Below are positions 40,441 to 49,486 of a DNA stretch of 64,000 bases, piece by piece. The stretch is from assembly GCA_003426165.1 (NCBI GenBank), contig QUAH01000010.1, positions 62,001 through 126,000 of the forward strand. The letters run 5' to 3'. The notes under the pieces were generated by a model that did no database searches, had not been told where the DNA came from, and was given only the letters and a program-made list of their open reading frames with translations. Origin of the DNA: Candidatus Saccharicenans subterraneus (GTDB lineage: Bacteria > Acidobacteriota > Aminicenantia > Aminicenantales > Saccharicenantaceae). Every line of letters begins with the position of its first letter. The first letter of the stretch is position 1. The translations under genes and the position numbers were made by a program.

Positions 40441-43230
40441 ATGCCGATGTCTGAACCGCTTGACCTCAAAAAGAGCCTGAACCTGCCCCAGACTTCTTTT
40501 GCCATGAAGGCCCAGCTGGCCCAGAAAGAGCCGGAAATAATCAAGAAGTGGAACGGTATGAACCTTTACGAGAGGATCATACAGAGCAGGAAGGACCGGC
40601 CGACCTTTATCCTGCATGACGGCCCGCCCTATGCCAACGGCCATATCCACCTGGGGACAGCCCTCAACAAGATTCTCAAGGATTTCATCGTCAAGTCCAG
40701 GACCATGATGGGCTACCTGTCTCCTTATATACCGGGCTGGGACTGCCACGGACTGCCCATTGAAATCAGGGTTGACCAGCTGCTTGGAGCCAGGAAAAAG
40801 GAGATGACGGTCATCGACATCAGGGAAGAATGCCGTAAGTATGCCCTGAAATTCATCGATATCCAGAGGGAGGAATTCCGGCGGCTGGGCGTTTTCGGCG
40901 ATTGGAAGAATCCCTACCTGACCATGAACCCGGGTTACGAAGCCGATATATTGAGATTCCTGGCTGAATTTTTTGCTTCTGGTAATATTTACAAAGGAAA
41001 GAGACCGGTTCACTGGTGTCTTCACTGCCAGACCGCCCTGGCCGAGGCCGAGATTGAATACAAGGAAAAGAAATCACCCTCAATATATGTCAAGTTCCCA
41101 CTGCTCTCGGACCTGTCGGAGAAATTGCCGCAGCTGCGGGGAAAAAAGGTTTCGGTAATCATCTGGACCACAACTCCCTGGACACTGCCGGCCAACCTGG
41201 CCATCGCCTTCCATCCGGATTATGAATACTCGGTGGCCGAGGTCGGAGACGAGGTCTTCATCCTGGCCAGGCGGTTGCTGCCGGTGGTGGCCGAGGAACT
41301 GGGCTGGGCGGGCTACCGGGAACTGGCCGTCCTGACCGGCCGCGACCTGGAAGGCCTGAAGGCCCGCCATCCTTTTATCAACCGGGAATCTGTTTTTGTC
41401 CTGGCCGATTATGTCACCCTGGAGGACGGGACCGGTTGTGTCCACACCGCCCCCGGTCATGGTTATGACGATTACCTGACTGGCCTGGCCTACGGACTGG
41501 ATATTTATACCCCGGTCGACGAAGAAGGCCGGTTCCTGGCCCAGGTTGAACGTTACGGCGGACTGAATGTCTTCGAGGCCAATCCGAAGATAGTGTCGGA
41601 TATGCAGAAGGAAGGGACCCTACTCAAGCAGGCCGAAGTCAGCCATTCCTACCCGCACTGCTGGCGCTGCAAACAGCCGGTCATCTTCAGAGCCACCGAG
41701 CAGTGGTTCATCTCCATGGACAAGAACGGCCTGCGGGAAAAGACCCTGGAAGAAATCAAGAAAATCCGCTGGATTCCGTACTGGGGCGAAGAGAGAATTG
41801 CCAACATGATGCAGAGCCGGCCCGACTGGTGCATCTCGCGCCAGCGGTCCTGGGGGGTACCCATTCCGGCCTTTTATTGCGAGAACTGCGGATACATTCT
41901 GGCCGATGAGCATATTACCAGGAGGGTGGCCGATATCTTTGAAAAACACGGTTCCAACTCCTGGTTTGAGAAGCCGGCTTCAGAGTTGCTTCCGCCGGGA
42001 CAAAAATGCCCGAGCTGCGGTGGCCAGAGGTTCAAAAAAGAAAACAACATCCTGGATGTCTGGTTTGAATCAGGGGCCAGCCATGGTATCCTGGGCAAGA
42101 GTCCAGAATTACCCTGGCCGGCTGACCTCTATGTTGAAGGCCATGACCAGTACCGGGGCTGGTTCAACAGCTCCCTGGTCATCGGGGTCGGGGCCAGAAA
42201 TGGTTCGCCCTACCGGACCTGTCTGACCCACGGTTTTGTCCTGGACGAACAGGGCCGGGCCATGTCCAAGTCCCTGGGCAATATTATCGAGCCCGAGGAG
42301 ATTATTTCCAAGCACGGCGCTGAAATCCTGCGCCTCTGGGTGGCCATGCTCAACTACAAGGAAGATGCCCGCTTCGGCCAGGAAATCCTGCAGCGGCTGG
42401 TCGAGGCCTACCGTAAGATTCGCAATACCTGGCGCTTTCTGCTGGGTAATCTTTATGATTTTCGTCCCGATACCGACCGTCTGCCTCCGGAAGAACTGCT
42501 CTGGCTCGACCGCTGGATCCTGGAGAGGGCCCGCCAGGTGCGGCAGCGGGTGGTGAAGGCCTACGAGGACTATGAATTTCACATCGTCTTTCACTCTCTA
42601 TACAATTTTTTTACCGTCGACCTCAGCGCTTTTTACCTGGACGTGATCAAGGACCGGATGTACTGTTCCGGTCCGGCCTCAAAGTTACGCCGGTCCGGAC
42701 AGACGGCCATGTTCCTGGTGCTGGAGAACACCCTCAGGCTGATGGCCCCGATTCTTCCCTTTACAGCCGACGAGGCCTGGGAGGCCATGCCTGATTTCAA
42801 GGATAAGGCTGGTTCGGTGCACCTCTGTTCATTTCCCGAGGACAGCCAGCCCTGGCTGGAGCCGGAATTGATGCAGAAGGTCGAACGCTTGCTGGAAACA
42901 AGAGAACAGGTCCAGAAAGAAATGGAGAAGGCCCGGGAAGCCAAACTGATAGGTAATTCCTTGGAAGCCCGTCTGGTTTTCCGGGCCCCGGGTGAAGTCT
43001 TTGACCTTCTGGAAGAATTCAAGGACGACCTGCCGTCGCTGTTCATCGTTTCGGAGGTCGAGGTCAGTCCGATCGGGGAAGGGGAGCTGGTGGTGTCCGT
43101 GGAGCGTGCTGGCGGCCAGAAGTGCGAACGGTGCTGGAACTATTCATCGAGCGTTGGCCAGGACCGGGACTATCCGGCAGTCTGTGAGCGCTGTGCCCGG
43201 GTGCTCAAGTCGGAAATGAAACTTAATTAA
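40441..43230 (+). CDS. ileS: Isoleucyl-tRNA synthetase
   Basis: 929 aa class I synthetase. PPYANGHIHLGTALNK (HIGH-type motif as HLGT, residues 70-73), GWDCHGLPIEI, and the CP1 editing domain with TTPWTLPANLAI and VHTAPGHGYDDY. The KMSKS loop appears as RAMSKSLGN, followed by the anticodon-binding domain. The C-terminal zinc finger is CERCWNYSS...CERC, as in bacterial-type IleRS. First gene of an ileS-lspA-lgt-rluD operon (gaps or overlaps of a few bp). The start ATG at 40441 is preceded by GGTGGAG. No T-box leader is seen. Confidence 0.97.
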   Translation: MPMSEPLDLKKSLNLPQTSFAMKAQLAQKEPEIIKKWNGMNLYERIIQSRKDRPTFILHDGPPYANGHIHLGTALNKILKDFIVKSRTMMGYLSPYIPGWDCHGLPIEIRVDQLLGARKKEMTVIDIREECRKYALKFIDIQREEFRRLGVFGDWKNPYLTMNPGYEADILRFLAEFFASGNIYKGKRPVHWCLHCQTALAEAEIEYKEKKSPSIYVKFPLLSDLSEKLPQLRGKKVSVIIWTTTPWTLPANLAIAFHPDYEYSVAEVGDEVFILARRLLPVVAEELGWAGYRELAVLTGRDLEGLKARHPFINRESVFVLADYVTLEDGTGCVHTAPGHGYDDYLTGLAYGLDIYTPVDEEGRFLAQVERYGGLNVFEANPKIVSDMQKEGTLLKQAEVSHSYPHCWRCKQPVIFRATEQWFISMDKNGLREKTLEEIKKIRWIPYWGEERIANMMQSRPDWCISRQRSWGVPIPAFYCENCGYILADEHITRRVADIFEKHGSNSWFEKPASELLPPGQKCPSCGGQRFKKENNILDVWFESGASHGILGKSPELPWPADLYVEGHDQYRGWFNSSLVIGVGARNGSPYRTCLTHGFVLDEQGRAMSKSLGNIIEPEEIISKHGAEILRLWVAMLNYKEDARFGQEILQRLVEAYRKIRNTWRFLLGNLYDFRPDTDRLPPEELLWLDRWILERARQVRQRVVKAYEDYEFHIVFHSLYNFFTVDLSAFYLDVIKDRMYCSGPASKLRRSGQTAMFLVLENTLRLMAPILPFTADEAWEAMPDFKDKAGSVHLCSFPEDSQPWLEPELMQKVERLLETREQVQKEMEKAREAKLIGNSLEARLVFRAPGEVFDLLEEFKDDLPSLFIVSEVEVSPIGEGELVVSVERAGGQKCERCWNYSSSVGQDRDYPAVCERCARVLKSEMKLN

Positions 43231-43233
43231 GCC

Positions 43234-43749
43234 ATGACCATTTTCAGGAAGAACTATTTTTATTTCATTTTCATCCTGTTCTGGCTGGCCCTGGACCAGC
43301 TGACCAAGTTCCTGGTGGCCAGGTCGCTGGGCCTCTACCAGGTGGTGGAGGTAATCCCTGGCTTCTTCAACCTGACCAGGGTTCATAACCGGGGAGCCAT
43401 CTTCGGTTTCCTGGGCAACAGCAGCAGTTCTCTGGCCCTGGTAATCTTAAATGTCGGAGCCCTGCTGGCCTTTGCCGTGGTTACCTTTTATTTTCTGAAA
43501 ACCCCGCCCGAGATGTTTCTGACCAGGATTTCCTTTGCCCTGATAATCAGCGGGGCCATGGGCAATATTCTGGACCGGATCTTAAGGGGCTATGTGATCG
43601 ATTTCCTTGATTTCTACGTTGGGAGGTTTCACTGGCCGTTCTTCAACCTGGCCGATAGCTGCATCACCGTCGGGGCAGCCCTGCTGGTCTTTAATCTATT
43701 CAGGAGTCAGAAGAAATGTTCCCCATCCTCTTCCGAGTCGGCCCGATAA
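43234..43749 (+). CDS. lspA: Lipoprotein signal peptidase (signal peptidase II)
   Basis: 171 aa, four membrane segments. Catalytic aspartates in GNILDRILRGYVIDFLDFY and FFNLADSCITVGA; also LDQLTKFLV and HNRGAIFGFL. It removes signal peptides from diacylglyceryl-modified prolipoproteins. It starts 3 bp after ileS and its 3' end overlaps lgt by 34 bp. The window encodes several lipoproteins that would be its clients. Confidence 0.95.
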   Translation: MTIFRKNYFYFIFILFWLALDQLTKFLVARSLGLYQVVEVIPGFFNLTRVHNRGAIFGFLGNSSSSLALVILNVGALLAFAVVTFYFLKTPPEMFLTRISFALIISGAMGNILDRILRGYVIDFLDFYVGRFHWPFFNLADSCITVGAALLVFNLFRSQKKCSPSSSESAR

Positions 43750-44513
43750 CGGTTCACACCTACGGCTTCTTCATGGCCCTGGGGGTGGCCGCGGCTCTCT
43801 GGTTCATCTATGTGCAGGCCAGGAAGCTCGGTTACGATACCAACAAGTTGCTCGATGCCGCTTTCTGGATAATCCTGATTTCGCTCATCGGGGCCAAGCT
43901 GATCCTCTTTTTCAGCCATTTTTCGTATTACCTGGAAAACCCGGGGGAGCTCCTGTCGCTGGCCAGGTCGGGAGGGGTCTTCCAGGGTGGACTGACCTTC
44001 GGGGTCATTTTTGCCATCTTCTATTTTCGAAAAAAGAAAATTCCGCTGTGGCCGACGGCCGACCTGGTGGCTCCGGCCGTGGCCCTGGGACACGGCTTTG
44101 GCCGGCTGGGCTGTTTTTCTGCCAGCTGCTGCTACGGCCGCGAGTGTTCGCTGCCCTGGGCGGTGGTGTTCAAGAACGAATATGCCCATGAACTGACGGG
44201 TATTCCGCTCAACACACCACTGCATCCCGTTCAACTTTATGAAGCCGGGCTTAATTTTCTGAATTTTATTATTCTGTTTGCGGTTTTGAAACGTCGCAAA
44301 TTTTCCGGCCAGGTTTTCAGCCTTTACATAATCAATTACTCAATCATTCGTTTTTTCACCGAGTATTTCCGGGGAGACCATGAAGACAAGGCTTACATCC
44401 TGAGGGGGGAAACGGCCCTCAGCAGCCTGTCCCTGCCCCAGCTCTACTGCCTGGCCGGGCTGGTGGCCGGTATCACCCTGTTCTTAGTGATGAGACGCAG
44501 AAAAAGTGATTGA
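43716..44513 (+). CDS. lgt: Prolipoprotein diacylglyceryl transferase
   Basis: 265 aa, about seven membrane segments. Signature GHGFGRLGCFSASCCYGRE with the conserved Arg and Gly; also PVQLYEAGLNF, and IRFFTEYFRGD near the C-terminus. It transfers diacylglycerol from phosphatidylglycerol to the lipobox cysteine, the step before LspA. The start ATG at 43716 lies inside lspA with AGGAG upstream. The 3' end overlaps rluD by 8 bp. Confidence 0.95.
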   Translation: MFPILFRVGPITVHTYGFFMALGVAAALWFIYVQARKLGYDTNKLLDAAFWIILISLIGAKLILFFSHFSYYLENPGELLSLARSGGVFQGGLTFGVIFAIFYFRKKKIPLWPTADLVAPAVALGHGFGRLGCFSASCCYGRECSLPWAVVFKNEYAHELTGIPLNTPLHPVQLYEAGLNFLNFIILFAVLKRRKFSGQVFSLYIINYSIIRFFTEYFRGDHEDKAYILRGETALSSLSLPQLYCLAGLVAGITLFLVMRRRKSD

Positions 44514-45426
44514 GAAAAAATTCCAGGTAGAATCAACCGAAAATATCCGTCTGGACCTATTCCTTAAAACCAGGTTGCCGGAGCTGAGCCGGGCCCAGGT
44601 CCAGAGGGCTATAAGGGAAGGCCTGGTTCAGGTTAATGGACGAAAGGCCAGGCCGGGCCAGAGACTGAAAGAAGGGGACAGGATAGAGCTGCACCTCCCC
44701 GAACCGCGTCCAGAAGGCAGGCTTGAACCGGAACCAATCGAACTTCACATTATCTATGAGGATGAACAGATCGTGGTGCTGGACAAACCATTCGGCCTGG
44801 TGGTTCATCCTGGTGCTGGAGTCAGGCAGGGGACCCTGGTTCACGGGCTGTTGTATCGCTATCCAGAAATAGCGACCGTGGGTTCTGCTGCCCGCCCGGG
44901 AATAGTCCACCGCCTTGACAAGGATACCTCGGGAGTGATGGTGGTGGCCCGTACCAATTTTGCCTACCAGTCGCTCCGGCAGCAGTTTGAGGACAGGACG
45001 ATTCACAAGACCTACCTGGCCCTGGCCCGGGGCCGGTTCAGGCAGAAAAAGGGAATAATCGACCTTCCCCTGGGTCGCCATGTCCATCACCGGGAAAAAA
45101 TATCGGTCCGGACCAGGAAGCCGCGGGTGGCCATTACCCATTATGAAGTCCTGAGGGAATTCAGGGAAACGACTTTCCTGGCCCTGCGTCCGGTTACCGG
45201 CCGGACCCATCAACTGCGGGTTCACCTGTCAGCCATCGGGCATCCTCTCCTCGGGGACACCAGGTACGGGGGAAGCAGCCGGCAGAAGCCCGGGTGCCCG
45301 CGCCTGTTCCTGCATGCCTGGAAACTCCAGCTGCGGCATCCCGGGAGTGGCCAGGATCTGGAATTCGAGAGCCCTCTGCCGCCGGAACTGAAGGAAATCC
45401 TTGAGAAAGAACCGGGGCCAAAGTAA
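44506..45426 (+). CDS. rluD: RluD-type 23S rRNA pseudouridine synthase
   Basis: 306 aa from a GTG (44506-44508) overlapping the lgt stop. N-terminal S4 domain (about 15-75, LDLFLKTRLPELSRAQVQRAIREGLVQVNG), then the RluA-family catalytic core: ILDKP-like VVLDKPFGLVVHPG and the catalytic motif RPGIVHRLDKDTSGVMVVA (Asp in HRLDKDTSG), then RPVTGRTHQLRVHLSAIGHPLLGD. Modifies uridines in helix 69 of 23S rRNA, or related sites. Last gene of the ileS operon. RluD versus RluC or RluB specificity is by overall shape only. Confidence 0.88.
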   Translation: MIEKKFQVESTENIRLDLFLKTRLPELSRAQVQRAIREGLVQVNGRKARPGQRLKEGDRIELHLPEPRPEGRLEPEPIELHIIYEDEQIVVLDKPFGLVVHPGAGVRQGTLVHGLLYRYPEIATVGSAARPGIVHRLDKDTSGVMVVARTNFAYQSLRQQFEDRTIHKTYLALARGRFRQKKGIIDLPLGRHVHHREKISVRTRKPRVAITHYEVLREFRETTFLALRPVTGRTHQLRVHLSAIGHPLLGDTRYGGSSRQKPGCPRLFLHAWKLQLRHPGSGQDLEFESPLPPELKEILEKEPGPK

Positions 45427-45440
45427 TTGGCTGGCTTACC

Positions 45441-45469
45441 TTGAGTAAATCGCCTTTTTTTACTATTAT
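45441..45469 (+). promoter_or_regulatory. Sigma70-like promoter for the EF-G-like gene
   Basis: TTGAGT (45441-45446), 17-bp spacer, TATTAT (45464-45469), about 65 bp before the ATG at 45536. Confidence 0.55.
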
Positions 45470-45535
45470 ATATACTCGTTTTGCTTTCCAAGAATCTCTT
45501 TCTTGGTCTGAATAAACCTAACTGGAGGATTTACA

Positions 45536-47629
45536 ATGGCCGATTACAGCCCGGATAAGCTCAGGAACATTGCCTTCATAGGACATGGTTCGTCCGGCAA
45601 GACCTCGCTGACGGCGGCCGTCCTGTTCGACGGCGGGGTAACCACCCGGCTGACGAAGGTGGACAAGGGAAACACTGTCACCGACTATGACCCTGAAGAA
45701 ATAGAGAGAAAGATATCCATCAATTCGGCTCCCTGTTTCGTGGAATGGAAAGGAAATAAGATCAACATAATAGATACGCCCGGTTACAGCAGCTTTCTCT
45801 GGGATACCAGGGCCAGCCTCCGGGCAGTGGACTCAGCCCTGGTCCTGGTTTGCGGGGTGGCCGGGGTGGAAGTGGGTACGGAAAAAGTCTGGGAAATGCT
45901 GGAAGAGCTTCAGCTGCCCAGGATGCTGGTGGTCAACAAGCTGGACCGGGAAAATTCCAGCTTCAAGCGTACCGTCGAAGAGATCCAGCAGTTTTTCGGA
46001 CGCCAGGCTATTCCGGTCCAGATACCGGTGGGTGAGGAGAAGGACTTCTCCGGGGTGGTTGACCTGATCAAGAAGAAAGCCTACCTGTACGAGAAAGACG
46101 AGAGCGGAAAGTTCCAGGAAGCCGAAATTCCGGCCAGCCTCAAGGAAGAAGTCGAAAAGAGATACACCCAGCTGGTGGAGATCGTGGCCGAGAGCGATGA
46201 AAAGCTGATGGAAAAATACTTCGAGCAGGGAGAGCTGGCGGCTGAAGAGCTCCTCCAGGGATTGAAGAAGAGTATTCTCTCGCACCAGATTTTCCCCATC
46301 TTTGCCGCCTCGGCTTTGACCAATATCGGAGTCCAGCAGGTGCTGGACGGGATCTTGGATTTCATGCCCTCTCCGGTAGAAAGGGGAAGCGTTAAGGCCA
46401 GGATTAAAGGCCAGGAACAGGCCCTGCCGCTCAATGTCGATGGTCCCTTTGCCGCCCTGGTCTTCAAGACCATTTCCGATCCCTATACCGGGCGCATTTC
46501 GCTGCTTAGAGTTTTTTCGGGAAGGGTCAGCGGTGACGCCGTTGTCAGCAACACCACCAAGGATACCGAGGAAAAACTCGGGGGTATCTTCTTCCTGCAG
46601 GGTAAAGAGCAGGTGCCGGCCGGCCAGGTCAAGGCTGGCGACATCGTGGCCACGGCCAAGCTCAAGGCCACCCTGACCGGTGATACCCTGTGTGCCAAGG
46701 GAGCCGAAATTGAATTCGAGCCCATCAAGTTCCCCGAACCTTCCATTTCCTTTGCCATAGAACCAAAGACCAGGGCCGACGAGGACAAGATATCCCAGGC
46801 CACCCACCGGGTAACGGAAGAGGACCCGACCGTTAGAATAGAGAGAGACCCGGAGACCAACCAGTTGCTGATTTCCGGAAACGGTGAACTCCATGTCCGG
46901 ATCATTACCGACAAGCTCAAGAAGCGCTACAACGTGGATGTCGACCTCAAGCCGCCCAAGATTCCTTACCGGGAAACGATCAAGGGCCGGTCCGACGTCC
47001 AGGGCAAGTACAAGAAACAGACCGGAGGACGCGGCCAGTACGGCGATTGCAAGATCAAGATGGAACCCCTGCCCCGCGGCAAGGATTTTGAATTTGAGGA
47101 TAAAATCTTCGGTGGCGCCATTCCCAAGAACTTCATTCCTTCCATAGAGAAGGGGATTCAGGAGGCCAGGAAGAAGGGAGTCCTGGCCGGCTATCCGGTG
47201 GTCGATTTCAAGGTCATTCTCTACGACGGTTCCTACCACGAAGTGGACTCCTCCGATATCGCCTTCAAGATAGCCGCCTCCATGGCTTTCAAGAAAGGAA
47301 TGAAGGAAGCCAAGCCGACCCTGCTGGAGCCGGTGATGAACGTTGAGATTTATACGCCCGAAGCCTACATGGGTGATATCATGGGGGCTCTCAACGGCCG
47401 CCGCGGCAAGGTCCAGGGCATGGAACAAAAGGGAAATATGAGAATCCTGAAGGCCCAGGTTCCGATGGCCGAAATGCTTGATTTTGAGCCGACCCTGACC
47501 TCCATCACCGGAGGCCGTGGCTCCTTCATCATGGAATTTTCCCATTACGAAGAGGTGCCGGCTCAAATCCAGCAGAAGATAATTGCCGAGGCCATCAAGG
47601 AAGGCCGGGTTAAGCCCGAAGAAGAATAG
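45536..47629 (+). CDS. Elongation factor G-like translation GTPase (second-type EF-G)
   Basis: 697 aa with all five EF-G domains. G1 GHGSSGKTS (16-24), G3 DTPGY, G4 NKLD. Domain IV/V sequences are KTGGRGQYGDCKIKMEPLP-like and MGDIMGALNGRRGKVQGME. The P-loop (GHGSSGKT rather than AHIDAGKT) and the switch I region (DYDPEEIERKISINSA) mark the EF-G-like paralogue group (often named FusA2/EF-G2), not the canonical fusA beside rpsL-rpsG-tuf. Its role may be ribosome recycling or specialised translocation. GGAGG supports the ATG. Monocistronic. Confidence 0.9.
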   Translation: MADYSPDKLRNIAFIGHGSSGKTSLTAAVLFDGGVTTRLTKVDKGNTVTDYDPEEIERKISINSAPCFVEWKGNKINIIDTPGYSSFLWDTRASLRAVDSALVLVCGVAGVEVGTEKVWEMLEELQLPRMLVVNKLDRENSSFKRTVEEIQQFFGRQAIPVQIPVGEEKDFSGVVDLIKKKAYLYEKDESGKFQEAEIPASLKEEVEKRYTQLVEIVAESDEKLMEKYFEQGELAAEELLQGLKKSILSHQIFPIFAASALTNIGVQQVLDGILDFMPSPVERGSVKARIKGQEQALPLNVDGPFAALVFKTISDPYTGRISLLRVFSGRVSGDAVVSNTTKDTEEKLGGIFFLQGKEQVPAGQVKAGDIVATAKLKATLTGDTLCAKGAEIEFEPIKFPEPSISFAIEPKTRADEDKISQATHRVTEEDPTVRIERDPETNQLLISGNGELHVRIITDKLKKRYNVDVDLKPPKIPYRETIKGRSDVQGKYKKQTGGRGQYGDCKIKMEPLPRGKDFEFEDKIFGGAIPKNFIPSIEKGIQEARKKGVLAGYPVVDFKVILYDGSYHEVDSSDIAFKIAASMAFKKGMKEAKPTLLEPVMNVEIYTPEAYMGDIMGALNGRRGKVQGMEQKGNMRILKAQVPMAEMLDFEPTLTSITGGRGSFIMEFSHYEEVPAQIQQKIIAEAIKEGRVKPEEE

Positions 47630-48140
47630 AGCTGTTCGCAACTCGAAAAGCTTACGATAACGCAAGAAGTTCAGGTTGTCAGAGATTCGGCGAGCTGAAG
47701 GTTTCTGGCTTTTTATTCTGGGCTCAAGCAATTACCAGGCATCTTAATCAAGGCGTGTCTTTTTTTGAGTTAAAGACCGTTTCTCTTGTTTTCATCATTT
47801 TTTCTGCTTTCATAATCGCGCTTATCACCCAAACCTCTGTCGCTGACATTATAAAAAGGTGACCCGGTTTCTTATGGGCATTCTCGCTGGCTCATATCCC
47901 GCAACAAAATATTCTGCTGAGGAGAAGGTGGCCAACCCGCCGGAAATGTTGACAGGAATCTTAGTAACACTGACAGATTGTTCTTGAGATCACTCTGGCT
48001 GTCAATATTTAAGGCTGGAACAATTTTTGGTTCCTGGCTCCTTGCAGATTGGAACAAGAAGAAATGGAACTTCTTTTTAATAGCAGGCAGATGGGGTAAA
48101 ATTAGGCAGATGAAATGCTCAACATGTCACCGGAGACAAG
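47630..48140. other. Long intergenic region after the EF-G-like gene
   Basis: About 510 bp without a supported gene. A plus-strand frame stays open from near the end of the EF-G-like gene to the stop at 47860-47862. From a GTG at 47755 it would encode 35 residues with a hydrophobic stretch (SLVFIIFSAFIIALI), but it lacks a ribosome binding site. The remainder shows no RNA family, repeat or terminator that I can name. No clear terminator follows the EF-G-like gene. Confidence 0.45.
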
Positions 48141-49391
48141 ATGCTAAACTTTAGGAAACTATCTTTATTAATCCCAATTTTAGTTACCTTCTTTGGGCTA
48201 CTTTCTCTACAGTCCAGGAGCTCGGCCTGCACCCTGATTGTGGCCTCGGGGAGGGCCACTGCCAGCGGTCGGCCGCTGATGTGGAAGAACCGAGATACCG
48301 CCCAGCTCTTAAACAAGCTGATGTATTTTAAGGGCGAAAAATACAATTTCATCGGCCTCGTCGATTCCGATGATGAAGCCGGAAAAGAAATCTGGGCCGG
48401 TCTTAACGACCGGGGGCTGGCCATCATGAATTCCCAGGCCGACGACCTGGCGGTCAGGGAAAAGAAATACGACGGGTCGGGCAACGGGGCCTTCATGAAA
48501 CTGGCCCTGGGCCTGTGTGCCACGGTTGATGATTTTGAAAAACTGCTCCAGAAGGAAAAGGGCAGGTGGGACCTGGCGGCCAATTTCGGGGTGATAGATG
48601 CCGAAGGCCGGGCCTGTTTCTTTGAAACCTCTTCGGAATATTACACCAGGTTTGATGCCGATGATAAGAAGGTGGCCCCGTTCGGTTATATCGTCAGGAC
48701 GAATTTTTCCTATACTTCTCCCGACTACCTTCAGGGTGGGGGATTTATCAGGTTTGAAAGGATGTCTCACCTGGCCGAGGCAGCCAGGGCCGAGGGCCGG
48801 CTGGGAGTTCGGTTTATCCTGCAGGAAGCAGCCCGGGATTTGAATCATGAGAAGCTGCATTCTTTTCCCTTGAACCGGCCTCTGCCCGATGACCCATCAA
48901 GACCGCTCTACATAAATACCAACGATACCATCAACAGGAACAGCACAGCCGCAGCCGTGGTTTTCGAGGGCGCTCCATCCCCGGAGCGTGCCGACCTGGC
49001 CACCATGTGGGTCCTTCTGGGGCAGCCCATAACCATAGCGGCCATTCCCGTCTGGCCGACTTCTGGCCAGGTGCCCGCGGTGGCCTCGGCACCCGGAAAA
49101 GAGACCTGCCCGTTGAATGCCTTTTCCAGAAAACTGGTTCAGTATCTTTATCCCGACCGGAGGGGCCGGATGCCGCAGTACCTAAATATAAACCGATTAA
49201 GGACTTACGGCGGCGAGGGGGTTCTCAGCAAGATCATGAGGATAGAAAATCAGGTCCTGGAAAAAGCCGGGACTCTGCTCCGGGCCTGGGAGAACAGAAG
49301 GGAATCAGCGGCCAGGGTGGCGGCCTTCCAGGAAGCCCTGGCTGAATCCGTCAGGCAGAACCTTTACCAGGAATTCCCTGATATTCGATGA
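48141..49391 (+). CDS. Exported Ntn-type amidohydrolase (choloylglycine/C45-like)
   Basis: 416 aa. Signal peptide (about 1-29) ends in SSA directly before Cys30, which starts the typical Ntn N-terminus CTLIVASGRATASGRPLMWKNRD. Further family features are the strand IWAGLNDRGLAIMNSQADD and GVIDAEGRACFFETSSEYY. In this superfamily the Cys amino group is the catalytic base, so signal-peptide cleavage could itself generate the active enzyme. It would cleave a linear amide (acyl-amino acid, peptide or similar) in the periplasm. Ribosome binding site CGGAG. Followed at 95 bp by the ChaN-PDZ gene. Confidence 0.75.
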   Translation: MLNFRKLSLLIPILVTFFGLLSLQSRSSACTLIVASGRATASGRPLMWKNRDTAQLLNKLMYFKGEKYNFIGLVDSDDEAGKEIWAGLNDRGLAIMNSQADDLAVREKKYDGSGNGAFMKLALGLCATVDDFEKLLQKEKGRWDLAANFGVIDAEGRACFFETSSEYYTRFDADDKKVAPFGYIVRTNFSYTSPDYLQGGGFIRFERMSHLAEAARAEGRLGVRFILQEAARDLNHEKLHSFPLNRPLPDDPSRPLYINTNDTINRNSTAAAVVFEGAPSPERADLATMWVLLGQPITIAAIPVWPTSGQVPAVASAPGKETCPLNAFSRKLVQYLYPDRRGRMPQYLNINRLRTYGGEGVLSKIMRIENQVLEKAGTLLRAWENRRESAARVAAFQEALAESVRQNLYQEFPDIR

Positions 49392-49486
49392 GGTGCCGGA
49401 CCTGAAATGAAAATGCCTGGAAAGCGAGATAGAGAAAAAATAATGTCCTGCTATGTGAAACTATCAACCTAAAGGAGTCATTTGTT

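Noticed and set aside
48090..48140. ECF-type promoter (GGAACTT) before the Ntn hydrolase gene
   Set aside because: A GGAACTT is present near 48067, but no GTCTA-like -10 lies at 16-17 bp.
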